Assembly (NCBI GenBank): GCA_963969495.1
Contig: OZ018331.1
Coordinates: 149,916,779 to 149,980,778, forward strand
Direction: 5' to 3'
DNA from: Ceratothoa steindachneri
Taxonomy: Eukaryota; Arthropoda; Malacostraca; Isopoda; Cymothoidae
DNA: 64,000 nucleotides
Position 1 is the first letter of the stretch. Every line of letters starts with the position of its first letter. Both the position numbers and the translations under genes were made by a program. The notes beneath the pieces were generated by a model. The model worked only from the letters and a program-made list of their open reading frames with translations, was not told the origin of the DNA and made no database searches. Below are positions 1-10,869 of the stretch, piece after piece.

Positions 1-118
1 ATATTCGAGCAGGTCGTCGACGGGTACTTTGGTAAATAAGGAGGTAACATCAAAGCTGACGAGATTATATTAGCATGTTAAATTTATTTCTTTAAGTTTA
101 GTGCTTAGGTCATCGTGA
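1..118 (-). pseudogene. Penelope-like element RT fragment
   Basis: Read on the minus strand, bases 63 to 1 give SFDVTSLFTKVPVDDLLEY, the conserved early RT motif of Penelope-like retroelements (PLEs). The catalytic aspartate of the SFDV block is present. About 18 further residues upstream (to about 118) stay in frame apart from one stop. The fragment is cut by the window edge, so the YVDD block and the GIY-YIG endonuclease are not seen. A related motif, SFDVVSLFTKVAVNDLL, occurs on the plus strand near 25160, so at least two PLE copies share this window. This is a pseudogene scrap with no sign of host function. Confidence 0.8.
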
Positions 119-1217
119 TTTTTTTTTTATATTAGTTCCAGAAATATTTTCCAGCGATGAACTTTGGATCAATAACATATCGGCTATCAAAATGGTAAAA
201 AGTAAAGGAGGGTATTTAACCGAGAGGTAAAAGTTTACATTCGATTGCTGTAGCGAACATCTCAAATTTCCTGCCCCCCTCCCTCCACCGCGCCATTGGG
301 TTTGCCTTTTGCAATTACAAAAACATTAAAAATCAAAATAATAATTTTTAAACATGAAATACCTACCCTGGTTTTATATTTTAAAGAAGTTAAAAGCAGG
401 TCAATAAATACAAGGAATTACACGAATACAAGCCAATACAAGGTATCAGGGTATGCTCCACAGATATTCCTCTTTCACACGATTGCAACTAAACTTTGTT
501 CAGACTGTTCCTGGACCGCTGAAAAATCACTTTTTACCTATCTTTAAGCACACCCAATCTGTACCATCACTGATGTATTGGCATCAAGACATCAAGGTCT
601 TTAGGAATAAAATCAGCGCTGAAGAAATGCAAACTAAGACCCCTTAATGGGAACAAAATACAAAATTCAATAGGCCTCGATTCCCTGCATGGAGGAAGTA
701 TTACGAATAAATGAGGTAGAAAATGTCTTTCTTGGCGGAAAGCCGACATACGAAATTCAAAATACAAAATTCTCCTAAAAGGAAAGAAAGACTATTTTTT
801 GCTTAAGGCTTTCCATAAAATTATGCTTCCAGGGCAGAGGGAATGAAAAAGCTGGAATTTCCTTCATTTTTCACTAGCGATATTTTGATTTGCGTCTTAT
901 TGCAGTAACAATTCGAGCCGTTCGCCTCGTAACGACCAAATTAATGTGGCGCAACTTTGAAGTAAATTATGAAGCCGAAACTGAAAGATGATAATTCACT
1001 TTCGGTGAAAAATCATCGTTTGCGCCCTCAACTTATCCAAGTCTTTAAAATACTAATCAGCTTTACTTATTCACAGGATAAGTGTTGCCATTTGAGTTAG
1101 ATAACACCGAGCGGTCGAGAGTGATAACGGCTTCAAGTTTGTGGACAAAAGAGTTACGACTGCAAGAGCGCATAGCAGTTTCACTTATAAAATTACTCAG
1201 ATATGGTACAATTTACC
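119..1217. other. Non-coding stretch, no gene recognised
   Basis: The ORFs are short and of AT-rich composition, with no family I recognise. A segment at about 1145-1215 resembles 7175-7255: both contain a GAGTTA-rich start followed by CTTATAAAATTACT and a diverged TTTA end. It may be a short dispersed repeat. Nothing else stands out. Confidence 0.5.
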
Positions 1218-2295
1218 CTTTGACCTCTCCCCGTATCACCTTTAGAACCCCCATGTCATCCTTTAACCTCTCCCGTATCACCCTTTGACCTCTCCCGTAT
1301 CACCCTTTGACCTCTCCCGTATCACCCTTTGACCTCTCCCGTATCACCATTTGACCCCTTCCGTATAAATAACCCTTAGAGCCACCCCCGTATCACCCTT
1401 AGAGCTCCCGCCCCGTGTGACCCTTTGACCACTCCCATATCATCCTTTGACCTCTCCCGTATCCTCCTTTTACATTTCCCGTATCACCCTTTGACCTCTC
1501 CCGTATCACCCTTTGACCTCTCCCGTATCACCCTTTTACCCCTCCCGTATAACTCTTAGAGCCCCCCCCCCGTATCACCCTTAGAGCTTCCGCCCCGTAT
1601 CACCCTTTGAGTTTTCTGTATCACCCTTTAAGTCCTCCCGTATCACCCTTTGAGCTATCCCATGTCATCTTTTAAGCCTTTCATACAGCTCTGTCAAACT
1701 TAATCTGAACCATTACCTATTACGTTCTACCGTGCCACCCATTGAGCCCTACCCCATCAACCATTGTTCACTCCTGCTATCCAGTGATACCCATGAATCA
1801 CTCCTGCGCCACCCATTGAGCCCTACCCCATCACCCTTTGTTTACTCCTGCTATCCAGTGATACCCCTGAAGCATCCCCGCGCTACCTAATTAGCTCTCA
1901 CGCACTCCAGTAATGTCCGTTGAACTATCCAGTAACTCCCGTTGAGCCCTCCAATATTACACATCGAATCCTCTCATAACACATATTGAGTGTTTCAGAG
2001 CCCTCCTTATCCCGTAAAATCCATTGAACCCTACTATATCACCCCTCTATTCTCTCGTATTACCACCAACTGAGCCATCCAGCACTACCCATTGAGCGCT
2101 CCCGTAATCCCATAATACCCGTTGAATTCTACTCTTTCACCCATTCTACCTACTATCCAGTGAACCCTCCCATAATTTACTATCACCCATTGAGTTCTCT
2201 TGCACAACCTATTGATCCCTCCCTAACTACTCATTCATGCATCACCACATTATCCATCTTGCCCTTCTTACTACCCATTGGGCGCTCCCATACCT
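1218..2295. repeat. 22-bp minisatellite, left part
   Basis: The unit is about 22 bp, typified by CCTTTGACCTCTCCCGTATC. It is near-perfect at 1218-1350 and 1440-1540. Towards 2295 it decays into looser units of the type ACCCATTGAGCCCTCCC. The array is interrupted by a mariner and resumes at 3427. The clean units contain TGACCT, the reverse complement of the AGGTCA nuclear-receptor half-site. Confidence 0.9.
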
Positions 2296-2296
2296 A

Positions 2297-3424
2297 GTTT
2301 TGCAAAAGTTAAGTTCTGTTACTCTCGTTTTTTTTATCTTTCGAGAGGTTTACGTACATGCTAGAAAAGTTCCAGCAAACTTAATGTTTTACTCTTCCAG
2401 CACGTGTCATTAAAACTTCTTTTCCATTGTGTGTCGAGATGGAATTGAAAAGAATCGAGAGGTCTTTGCTCTCTTGCACACAGTCCACAAGAAATCTGAC
2501 CGTGCAAGAGTCGTGGAGAGGCTCAAGAACGGGAGAGATCATTCAGGCAGACCTCAAGTTGTCAACCATTTGGCTGCGAGAGAAAGGCTTTCAAAATATC
2601 TTCGAAGCTCAAAACGACTGCGCTCGCGAATAAGAAGGACATTTTGGTGGCCTCGGTATACAGGGCACTCAAGGAGGAGGGCGCCAAAAGCTTGAGTGTG
2701 TAGAAAGGCCTCTTTGCTCACTGACCGTATGTGAAAACGACGTCAGGAGCGTTGTGGCCTCATTTTCAACGACTTTAAGCGTCATGGAAATCCAATCATT
2801 AAAAAGCAGAACGACTACGTTATAAGTTTCTGCCATAACGTCTCCGAGGTCCACTACGTTTCCAAGACCAAGTAGTACTCGGCCTCCATGATGATGCTCG
2901 ACGTCGTGGCTTCGAATGGCGATAAGATGCCGCGGGTGTGGTTTGCGGCCAGTTATAGGCTCACTGGGGCCGGGTACAGGGCCACCTTTGCTATGAAAGT
3001 CCTGCCCGAGTTCACAAAGATCACAAAGAAGGCGGACAACGTCTTTCAGTAAGATGGAGCCCCGGTCCACACGGCCAAGATCGTACACGAGTGGTTCAAG
3101 TTGAGCAAGAGTTTCTGATCGAAGGACATTTGGCCGCCACAGTCGCCCGACCTCAATCTCTTCGACTGTAAGTTGCTCTACAGCAACATTGACGAACTGA
3201 AATTCTCCGTCAACCGCGTCTTTGCTGGCATGATGAAGGACTTCGTCCGCTGTCTTCAGGTCTCGCCTGGAGTGCGTGCTCACCGCCAAGGGTGGCTACA
3301 TTGATTAATATTATAATTTTAACACATATTTATATGTTAAAACAATAAAAATATGTCTACTGCACCAAAACTATCATTGTGTCTATTTTAAGGGTGTCAT
3401 AACGAGTGTTACAGGACTTTTCAA
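2297..3424 (+). mobile_element. Mariner-superfamily transposon inside minisatellite
   Basis: The element is about 1.13 kb, normal for a mariner. Both ends abut TA (2295-2296 and 3425-3426), as expected for a TA target duplication. The ends are imperfect inverted repeats of about 27 bp: the left end contains GCAAAAGTTAAGTTCTGTTA and the right end, reverse-complemented, starts TTGAAAAGTCCTGTAACACT. Minisatellite units flank both sides, so the array predates the insertion. The transposase is described separately. Confidence 0.88.
2429..3292 (+). pseudogene. Broken mariner transposase
   Basis: The N-terminal part (2429-2695) shows an HTH-like region followed by an SGRP linker motif. Further on the plus strand, with frameshifts and at least three in-frame stops, come KKQNDYVISF, MMMLDVVASNGDKMPRVWF and the block DGAPVHTAK. 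SKDIWPPQSPDLN follows and ends in the third catalytic aspartate (LFD). The DGAP aspartate and that third aspartate are 37 positions apart, with one internal stop. That is longer than the DD34D of classical mariner and closer to maT/DD37D-type families. The first aspartate region is not clear. The stops at about 2869 and 3051 show the copy is dead. A 206-residue opposite-strand ORF here is only its shadow. Confidence 0.85.
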
Positions 3425-3426
3425 TA

Positions 3427-3890
3427 CCCGGTAATCTCGTAACACACATTGAGCTGTCTCGTACTATTGATCCCTCACATACTACCTATGCAGATCTCTC
3501 TAAACTACCCATTGAGCATTCCCGTACTACCCATTGACCCCTCCCGGGCCACACTTTGAGCCTATTCAGCCCAGTTTTGAGTGAAAATGTGCGGAACTCG
3601 GAGTCCCATATCATGATGAACGGCCTTGAAAACCCATTGGTCCCTTCATTTTTTCCTAAATACCCATTCAGTCCTTCCTGAACACTCCTTGACCCTTTAT
3701 GAACACCCATCTCACCCTTCGTAAACACCCATTAAACCATTCCTGGACACCTATTTAGCTCTTCTTAAGCATCCATTGAGCCCTTCCTGAATCTCCATTG
3801 TTGGATCTTCCTGAATACCCTTTGAGCACTTTTTGAACACACATTATACACTTTCTTAACACTCATTAATCCCTCCTAAATCTGTCGTGA
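3427..3890. repeat. 22-bp minisatellite, right part
   Basis: This continues the array from the left of the mariner, with degenerate units such as ACCCATTGAGCATTCCCGTA and then ACACCCATT-CCTTCCTGA variants. Unit length is about 20-24 bp and identity falls to the right. Confidence 0.75.
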
Positions 3891-3999
3891 GCCTTCTTTG
3901 TACCATACCCAGATTCTACTCAGCATCCCCTCAGTCTCCTTCTCTTGCTCTCTACGCTCCCTTCCCTTCATATCATCCAGCCTGGCTGAGAGGGACGCA

Positions 4000-4215
4000 C
4001 CATCTAGCGCTATTCGGTCGTCATAATTATCCACCAATAAAAAGATGTCTCTAATGTTTTTTTTCCACTTTCGAATCGATCAATACAATCTTTGAATAGT
4101 TTTCGGTGAAATGCTCTGCCAGTCCTCACTCAGAACATTTATCCGTTGTTGCAAAGATTTTGTAAGGGGCAATCCGCACATCTTGCTGTTCTTTAAAGCT
4201 ACACGCAGGATGAAC
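4000..4215 (-). pseudogene. Possible Tc1-like transposase C-terminal remnant
   Basis: On the minus strand a reading with one stop gives LSEDWQSISPKTIQRLY. It resembles the C-terminal end of Tc1-like transposases, where a W-x-x-I-x-x-E/K-T-I pattern precedes a small basic motif. The DDE core was not found to the right, where a minus-strand gene should begin. The match is short, so this is a tentative call. Confidence 0.35.
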
Positions 4216-5390
4216 TGTTCTGACTCTTTATTAACGTATCACATTATAGAAAGATTTCTACCACTTCCCGCATGATTTCCAATGATAAACCAGACCAGTT
4301 CTTGGGAAATAGCGTAAATTGTGATTCATACCATCTGCCAGTAATCACCTATTGAGGTTTTATCAGTTTTTTGTACATTTGGTGATGAGTTTTATGTGAA
4401 TAGTCTAAGATTTTGCAGCTATCCAAACTATTTGATTTTGGAAAGTGCTTTTGGACTAATTTTATAAAAACATGGTCTAAAAAGTAAAGGATTTTTAAAG
4501 GGAAGATTCACTTCTTTTATCAGTTGGATGTAACAGTTCTGTGGATATGTAATTAGCACACCATACCAGAGTTAGAGAATAACCGTCATTTACCCACACT
4601 AAGGATTCGTTTCTAATAGTTCACCCATTTTAATGTCCTTACTACTAACTACTACTGAAAGCAACCTATAGTAGGTGATATGCAAACACTAGATAAAAAA
4701 CATGAGCTCTTCTTTAATTGTGCTGACATCAAAATATTAACTTTAATTTGCACAAAGCTTTGGGGAAATTTATAAGCAGATTCTATCTACCATTTTTGTT
4801 TCTGAGTGACAATGCATCTTGTGAGAAAAGGTACGAGTGAGAGGAAACACAGATGTGGGTGGATCGAATTTACAACTAATCAGCCTGGTATTTAATCACA
4901 GCTAGCTTCACTTAAAATTAAAACCATTGCCCGTTGTCAGAGTAGTAGGAAAATAACTGTAGCAGTGGGCAGTATGAAATCTCAACTCATGATGGTATCA
5001 AAAAATAAAATAGGATGAGGCAAATTTAAGCAAGTGAGAAGGGTAGTATGTAGTATCGTTAAAAGTGAACTAATTCTCTTTGGGGAAAGTCTGGAGAGAA
5101 CTGTGATGTATTAACCTTACTATCACGATAACCGCATTATATGTTCGTACCTAAGAGATTCATCGTTCGTTTCGATGAATATTTTATTATTGGTTCTAAA
5201 ATGCGTTTCTTGAACTTTCTCACACAAGCAAGTTGATCACGTTTGCTTCAGCATATCCTTGTTCACCTATTTTTCGTGGTAGTCCTGTCAAGTTGGGGGT
5301 TTGGTAATAATCTCCATTGCCCTCACTCTCACAATTGCATGCTCCGGTTAGCCACTGTTTGGGTACTAAATGAGGGACTCTGTTTTACAG
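4216..5390. other. Non-coding, presumed intron upstream of Popeye exon
   Basis: AT-rich sequence with no recognised coding block or mobile element. It ends in a pyrimidine-containing acceptor (CTCTGTTTTACAG) just before 5391. No preceding Popeye exon was identified in the first 5.4 kb. Confidence 0.5.
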
Positions 5391-5531
5391 GTTACAGCCA
5401 CTGCCATTGAAGATGCCCGCATCTTGATATGGCACAGAGACAAATTGAAGCTTTCCATTATGAATGATCAGTTCTTGCAAGCCGTTTTCGACCACATCCT
5501 AGGGAGGGACGTGGTGAAGAAGTTGATGCAG
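5391..5531 (+). CDS. Internal exon of a Popeye-domain protein (POPDC/bves)
   Basis: This 47-codon exon lies between a consensus acceptor (TGTTTTACAG, ending at 5390) and a consensus donor (CAG|GTATGT, from 5532), and is phase 0 at both ends. It reads VTATAIEDARILIW, then HRDKLKLSIMNDQFLQAVFD, then HILGRDVVKKLMQ. This matches the C-terminal part of the Popeye domain, a cAMP-binding fold in three-pass plasma-membrane proteins. In vertebrate POPDC1 the matching segment ends in a GKDITNKL-type motif, here GRDVVKKL. Family members regulate excitable and muscle membranes and vesicle traffic. The three transmembrane segments and the phosphate-binding loop should lie in exons upstream of this window. 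The exon has no stops or frameshifts and its codon use is ordinary, unlike the surrounding transposon relics. The assignment rests on motif recognition and was not tested by alignment. Confidence 0.85.
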
Positions 5532-6328
5532 GTATGTTTAGACTATATAAAATAGTTGTTAGATATGGTAATTTTATGCACTATCCTTCAGGCACTAAGC
5601 AGTGGTAAGCTCTAAGAGCTAGTTAGTTGGCTGGTTTGCATAGGATGCCAATTCATAAAATGTTATCCTTGTCAAAAATCTCAACATTAGCGTAATGTAC
5701 TGTAAGAAGTTAAGTAAAAATTAAGTTTTAATTGACTTGCTCATAGTCTCAGCAATATTAAATGATATATGTGAAAATAAATGAAAAATTGTATCAGACT
5801 GCATTATATCCTAGTCAAAAATTCTGATGTTTTTCAGCGTAAGATCAGGTAATTATCGTGAATTATTTATCTATGATTTTTATTCGGCTTATTTTATAGT
5901 CATCTCACACGCTGATCATCTTACAGCGTAATAGGATCGCACAGCACATTTCTCGCACAAATAAAGCGTTTCGCTATTAACACAGCACCTTTAGTATGTA
6001 CTCATTCTCTTTATTATATCACACACTTTCTTATTAACGCATAATCAATCGGTAATTTGAAGTAGATTGCTTTTTTTATTCTATACTCTCTTCGCAGTAG
6101 TATCTATAACCGCTTCATATTTCCTTACGATTACCTCTCTAGCGAAAACATGGCAAATTCTAGAACACAATTTCATTTGTTTATCACGAGCTTATTTGTG
6201 AATTTAGCATATATTTAAGTGGCTTAGTTCATTAGTATTGCTTTCCAGGAATGTTTTCATTGAGTAAAGTAAAAGATTATGTGAGTCAAGCTACCAACTT
6301 GTGCACACAACGTAAATTAACTAAAGTT
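5532..6328. other. Intron sequence, nothing recognised
   Basis: AT-rich and stop-dense, following the 5' splice donor at 5532. No gene or element was recognised. Confidence 0.6.
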
Positions 6329-6556
6329 ATTATACCCGTTGAAAAAGATGCGGATTCAAACCCGTAGTAATAAACGCTTAGTGTACATTGAGTCGATTCA
6401 ACCCATTCAGCCACCATCCGCTTTTCCGGGGGATTAAAGTGCATTTGAAAGTACGGGTTCGAATCTCCAATTCTCGATAAATTAAGTGAAGTTGACTCGA
6501 ACGATAAACGTTTAAAATTACCGGTTTGAATCCCAATATCTTTTTAACGGGTCTAA
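6329..6556. repeat. Palindromic MITE-like repeat with box-B-like motifs
   Basis: The arms are about 75 bp. The left arm starts TATACCCGTTGAAAAAGATG. The right arm, reverse-complemented, starts TTAGACCCGTTAAAAAGATA. Both then run through GGATTCAAACC and a diverged AAACG-containing stretch. TA occurs at both outer edges. The centre (about 6458) holds GGGTTCGAATCT, close to the pol III box B. No full tRNA fold was found, so I call it a foldback MITE and not a tRNA. Confidence 0.65.
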
Positions 6557-6800
6557 TATTTTTATTTAATATTTGTTGTTATTTTCCACAACGTTAAAGT
6601 CTGGGCTGAAATTAAATGGGTATCAAGATTTTGATTTAATGAATGCCGTTAGATAGCGATATGAAAGCTTATGATCAACTAGCATATATATTTACATCAT
6701 GCATTTTATTTCAAGGTTGGAGCTTATACATAGGTTGTCAGTGAGATCAAATAAATATTTTCTAACCTCTGTTTTATTTTCTTTCTAACACTTCTAACAG

Positions 6801-6818
6801 ATTGCTGAATTTCGAAGA
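6801..6818 (+). other. Candidate 18-nt microexon of the Popeye gene
   Basis: A long pyrimidine tract ends in CACTTCTAACAG at 6800. Then come ATTGCTGAATTTCGAAGA and a consensus donor GTAAGT at 6819. Eighteen nucleotides keep phase 0 and would add IAEFRR between the two candidate Popeye exons. Splice-site quality is the only support, and a chance pairing is quite possible. Confidence 0.25.
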
Positions 6819-8559
6819 GTAAGTTTGTGACATATCCCAGTTTTGAAATAAAGCACCATAGGTCAGTCTAGTCGAATTTGATTTCAAACACACATCGTGG
6901 TGCCTTTTATTATGTTTTGTGTTTAGTTTATTACAATTATTTTTCGTTGCTTTTATTCATGAGCCATATTTTCAACGTATTTTAATGGCTTTCTTTGATA
7001 AATTTTGTCTCTTGTTTTTCCCTACGTTTTTTGTATTGCCATTAGTGTAAGGCATTATTAGAATTACTCCCTGCAACCGAGGCTTCTAGCCTCAATTTGT
7101 TATAGTGATGGTAGATAGCTCTTGCGATATTACCACGCACTTGCATTAGTATTAGTGTATTTATTTTAGCTTGTTGATGAAAGAGTTAAGTGTGAGACAG
7201 TACAGAATATTTTCTCTTATAAAATTACTTAGATGCGGAGTAATTTATGGTCGAAAATTGGTGAAAGTTTTTAGTCGAGTCGGTAATCTCTGGAATGACG
7301 CTCAAAATGAAAAGGTCTACGGTTTTAGCTACAACAGTTTAAGTACTATACTTTTTCATTCGTATATACAGATTTTTCTATTTAACAAAATGTAATAAAA
7401 AATATGTTTCCTATTAATACTTTATGATATAATACCGAATACTATTAGTATATAATTTATAAAGATCACATGTATCACGCTAATATTTACATTTTAAATA
7501 AAATAGCTATCAGGAGTAGATTAATATATCCTTTTTGCCAAATACAAATATTCTTTAATGCAGAATCATACAAATATTACCTGGATTGCTATTTTAATTA
7601 AAATATAATTGCCTTATATGAGTTACATAATGAAGGAAAGTTGCAAACTTAAAACACTGATTTTTATGAGGACAAAACAACTCTTTTAATTTTTCCTTAA
7701 TTTAAAATTTTTTCACTTGTTCTTAGTTGTCTTTATATTATAGAAACGTTAATTTGGAAAGGCGATTAGACCCTTTTTTCTATCATGAACTGAAAATTAA
7801 CAGATTTTTCTTAAATTTTACTTTTTTTTCTTTTAGTGCACTTTGAATATAAATTATATTAATTGAACTTGAATTTAATTGCATGAAATAAAATTGAATA
7901 AACACATTAAGTATACAAATAAAAAACATTAAAAGTTTTACTTTTTACTGATAATTGTTTAATGCATTTTTGGTTTTGATCAAAATGGTGCAAAATGCAG
8001 AATGATCAATATTGTTTTAGACTCGTAAAAACAGCTTCAATTTGTATTAAACCTTTTGTGATGAATGAATGAAATAGTCTTTAAAACAAAAAGTATTAAT
8101 TGCTGCTCCAAAATGTATCAAACTTTTTTAATGAATGATCTTTCTTAAGACAAAAAGTATTAAAAACTTCTCCCATCTACAAATAGCGTTCGGGTGGTGG
8201 AGAGAATGAAATAGCTAGAATTAAGCTTGATACTCAGCAGCCGGACAATGAAAGGCAATATGGTTATATGTAAGTTACTGGTAAATCAAAAAAGATGTGA
8301 TTCCAAGTGTATTCGCCTTGAATACTTTTTCTTTCTCTGCGGGTGATTTTCATTCTTATTTTTAGGCGATTTTTTGGACGTTTCTCTCCATGATGTGTAT
8401 GTGGGGTTTCTCGTCATGGTGGGCCGAGATAAATGTGAGAATGAAGCGACAACTTCGTCAAATTTAGGGAAAACTGCTTCGTAAGCCGGTGTAAGATGTA
8501 GCATAGGCAACATGCTGCAGCTTACATCTGAATAGTTGTTTATCCTCGAGCCCAACGCT
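6819..8559. other. Intron sequence with a small two-unit repeat
   Basis: AT-rich intron. Two diverged units of about 70 bp at about 8030-8170 share a (T)GTATTAAACCTTTT-type start, AATGAATGA, and ACAAAAAGTATTAA. The rest shows nothing recognisable. Confidence 0.45.
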
Positions 8560-9130
8560 CCCGCAGTGGCGTACTCTGGGTAACCTGGTACACTTGGTAC
8601 ATGGAGGAGCTCCCCCCCCCCTCCCCCGGCCTGAGTGAAAATTAGGGAAGCCCCGTCACTGGGTCTGCATGAGCTCTGTGATGGGTCCGGGGAAAGTTGA
8701 TGGGGCGCCTCCTTCTCTCGCCCCCTCTCACCGCTATTTTATTTCCTTTTCACTCAAAAACTACCTTAACCTTTTTTTCTGCATGCACCAGGTACCAGGA
8801 ACACCAGTCTTCACTTGGACACAGTACCGATTACGGGTAAATAGAGCTCTTTGACGGGACCGGTTTAAGTCGGTGGTGCGCCTCCTTCTCCTCCTTCTCC
8901 TCCTCGTCCTCCTTCTCGCTCCCTCTCAGCATTCCTCCTTCGCTACGACTCTCCTCTCAACCCGGAAGGGGGCGCAATCCATCGGGGTACCGTGTTCGGA
9001 TCGCTAAATACGGTGCCTTGGTATGGATTGGACGCCATCCTGGGATAACCTAGCGTCGGGGTATGATAAGAAGAGGCGATCACTCACCCTACTCGTTACT
9101 GAACCTGCCTATCTCTACTTCTCTTCATTA

Positions 9131-10410
9131 TGAGGCTGGAAAGAGCAACGTTCGATTTTAGGATTTATACTAAAAATTAAATCAAAACTTCTGACTCTTG
9201 AAATATTTAATCATAAAAATATCCCTCATTGCTTTCTAGAACCTAATTCCTTCTGTCGACAAGCTTATAAATGCCACGCTTGTAAAATTCACTAGGTTTT
9301 GAGATACAAAATATGAATCCAAGTCGTTTTCAACCTCTTCTCTTGATGTCAACCTTAGACCATCCAAATGGTTCTGTAATCTCCTAAAACTGTAATAATC
9401 AGAAGGAGCAGTGATAGGAGAATTGGTAGGATGGAGCGATATTTCCCAATCGAGGTCTTCTGAGAGATCTTTGGTCATTCGACCTGTGTGAGGACGGGAA
9501 TCATCGTGATGGAGATGACACCCCTTCTGTTGACTAAGGAGGGTCGCCTTTGCCCAGAAGCGTCTTTCAAACGACGAATTTGATTGCAGTAGAGATTAGC
9601 ATTAATTGTTTGGTTGTTTCCTAACAGTTAGTAATGGACAATTCGTTCAATATCCCACCAGATACTAAACATGATCTCTTTTGGCTGAAGTCCTCCTCTT
9701 GGTTGTTGAGACATTCTGCTTCCTCGTCTGATCCAAGAACGACGGTGTTTAATGATATGATAAAGGATCCACTTCTCAACACCAGTAACAAACATGCCCA
9801 AAAATGGTGCTTGAAGGTGTCGTGGAAGCAATGACTCACAGCGAGCAACACGCTGTTGCAGATTTGCCGTGGCCCGTTGGTGCGGGATCCATTTTCCAAT
9901 CACTTGAACCTTTCCAATCAGTTTCATTTGGCGCAGGACAGTCATATTAGTTACGTTAAATTGTCATCCAACTTCCCTAGAAGTAGTAGCAGAATTTGTT
10001 GTAGCAACAGCTTCCAACCCTTCGCAATCAAGTTCCTTTGGACGACCTTCTTCTGGTCCGTCTTGTGGAGTGAAATCACCACTTTGGAAACGGAAAAACA
10101 ACCTCCAGCAACTTCTTTCCTTTACTCCATCAGCCCCATAGGTGCTAGTAATGGATTTTGACGCTGTACTTGCATTCGCACCTTTATGAAACTCTTAGAG
10201 TAAAACATGTCTAATGTGATTTTTAGATGGGTGAATATAGGGGTGAATATCGAAGAAGATTATGAACAATATTTTTATAACCTGAAAGAAAAAGGTATAA
10301 ATTTCTTTTTGTAGCATTCATAAATAATAACAAGAGGCACCACTTCAACAAATACTATCTAAAACTTTATTCTAGAAATTCGGGCATTACTTACGTTCTA
10401 ACCTGATATT
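9131..10410 (-). mobile_element. DD34D mariner inserted in LINE copy 1
   Basis: The element is about 1.28 kb, with TA at the left edge (9129-9130). Its ends are imperfect inverted repeats of about 30 bp: the left has GAGGCTGGAAAGAGCAACGT and the right, reverse-complemented, has CAGGTTAGAACGTAAGTAAT. Leader sequence of the LINE continues on both sides, matching about 58600-58620 of copy 3, so the mariner arrived after the LINE. The exact right boundary may be off by a few bases. Confidence 0.85.
9236..10170 (-). pseudogene. Broken mariner transposase (DD34D)
   Basis: Read from about 10170 down, the N-terminal half shows SSKELDCEGLEAVATTNSAT and then GKWIPHQRATANLQQRVARC, as in mariner. The first catalytic block reads TGVEKWILYHIIKHRRSW, in which the usual aspartate of TGDEKW is valine. 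Next come SIWWDIERIVHY, the second block HHDDSRPHTGR, and LHPTNSPITAPSDYYSFRRL with the third aspartate. The first D of DDSRPH and the D of APSD are 35 positions apart, which is DD34D. Several stops between 9480 and 9630 split the frame. Loss of the first aspartate alone would abolish activity. Confidence 0.85.
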
Positions 10411-10869
10411 TACTCGTCTATTCTCTTCATAGCATCCTCTTCTATCCACAGAGGTACTGTATGCTCGGCACACTTTTCCCCTCTTACCGGCCATTAGCCA
10501 AGTGGCACTGTATACCGTCAGCTCCCTATCTGCTGCAAGGGCCTAAAGCCGCTAGGTGAAGCAAGCATTAGTCACGAGATGTCTTGGGCCATCGACCCCC
10601 TCACCTCCTTCCAGTACACATATAAGGTCGGCTACATCGGAGCCATCATCCTTTATGGTCAAAGCTCGAGGACAAATTCATCTGAATGGCAGGACGGGTT
10701 ATCAAGGCCTATCTTAGCTCGAACCGCATAGCATATATCTTCCATTTAACTCGTTATTTTTTGACACTATAGATACACTAGAGAGAAGAAATACTGGGCG
10801 ACCACAGGCGTATAGAGACCCACCTCCAAGTGTGCCTTCGCCCTCTCTAGGTGTCGGTCGAGAAGGACG

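Noticed and set aside
2669..3289. 206-codon minus-strand ORF
   Set aside because: Opposite-strand shadow of the mariner transposase; the plus strand carries the DGAP and SPDLN motifs.
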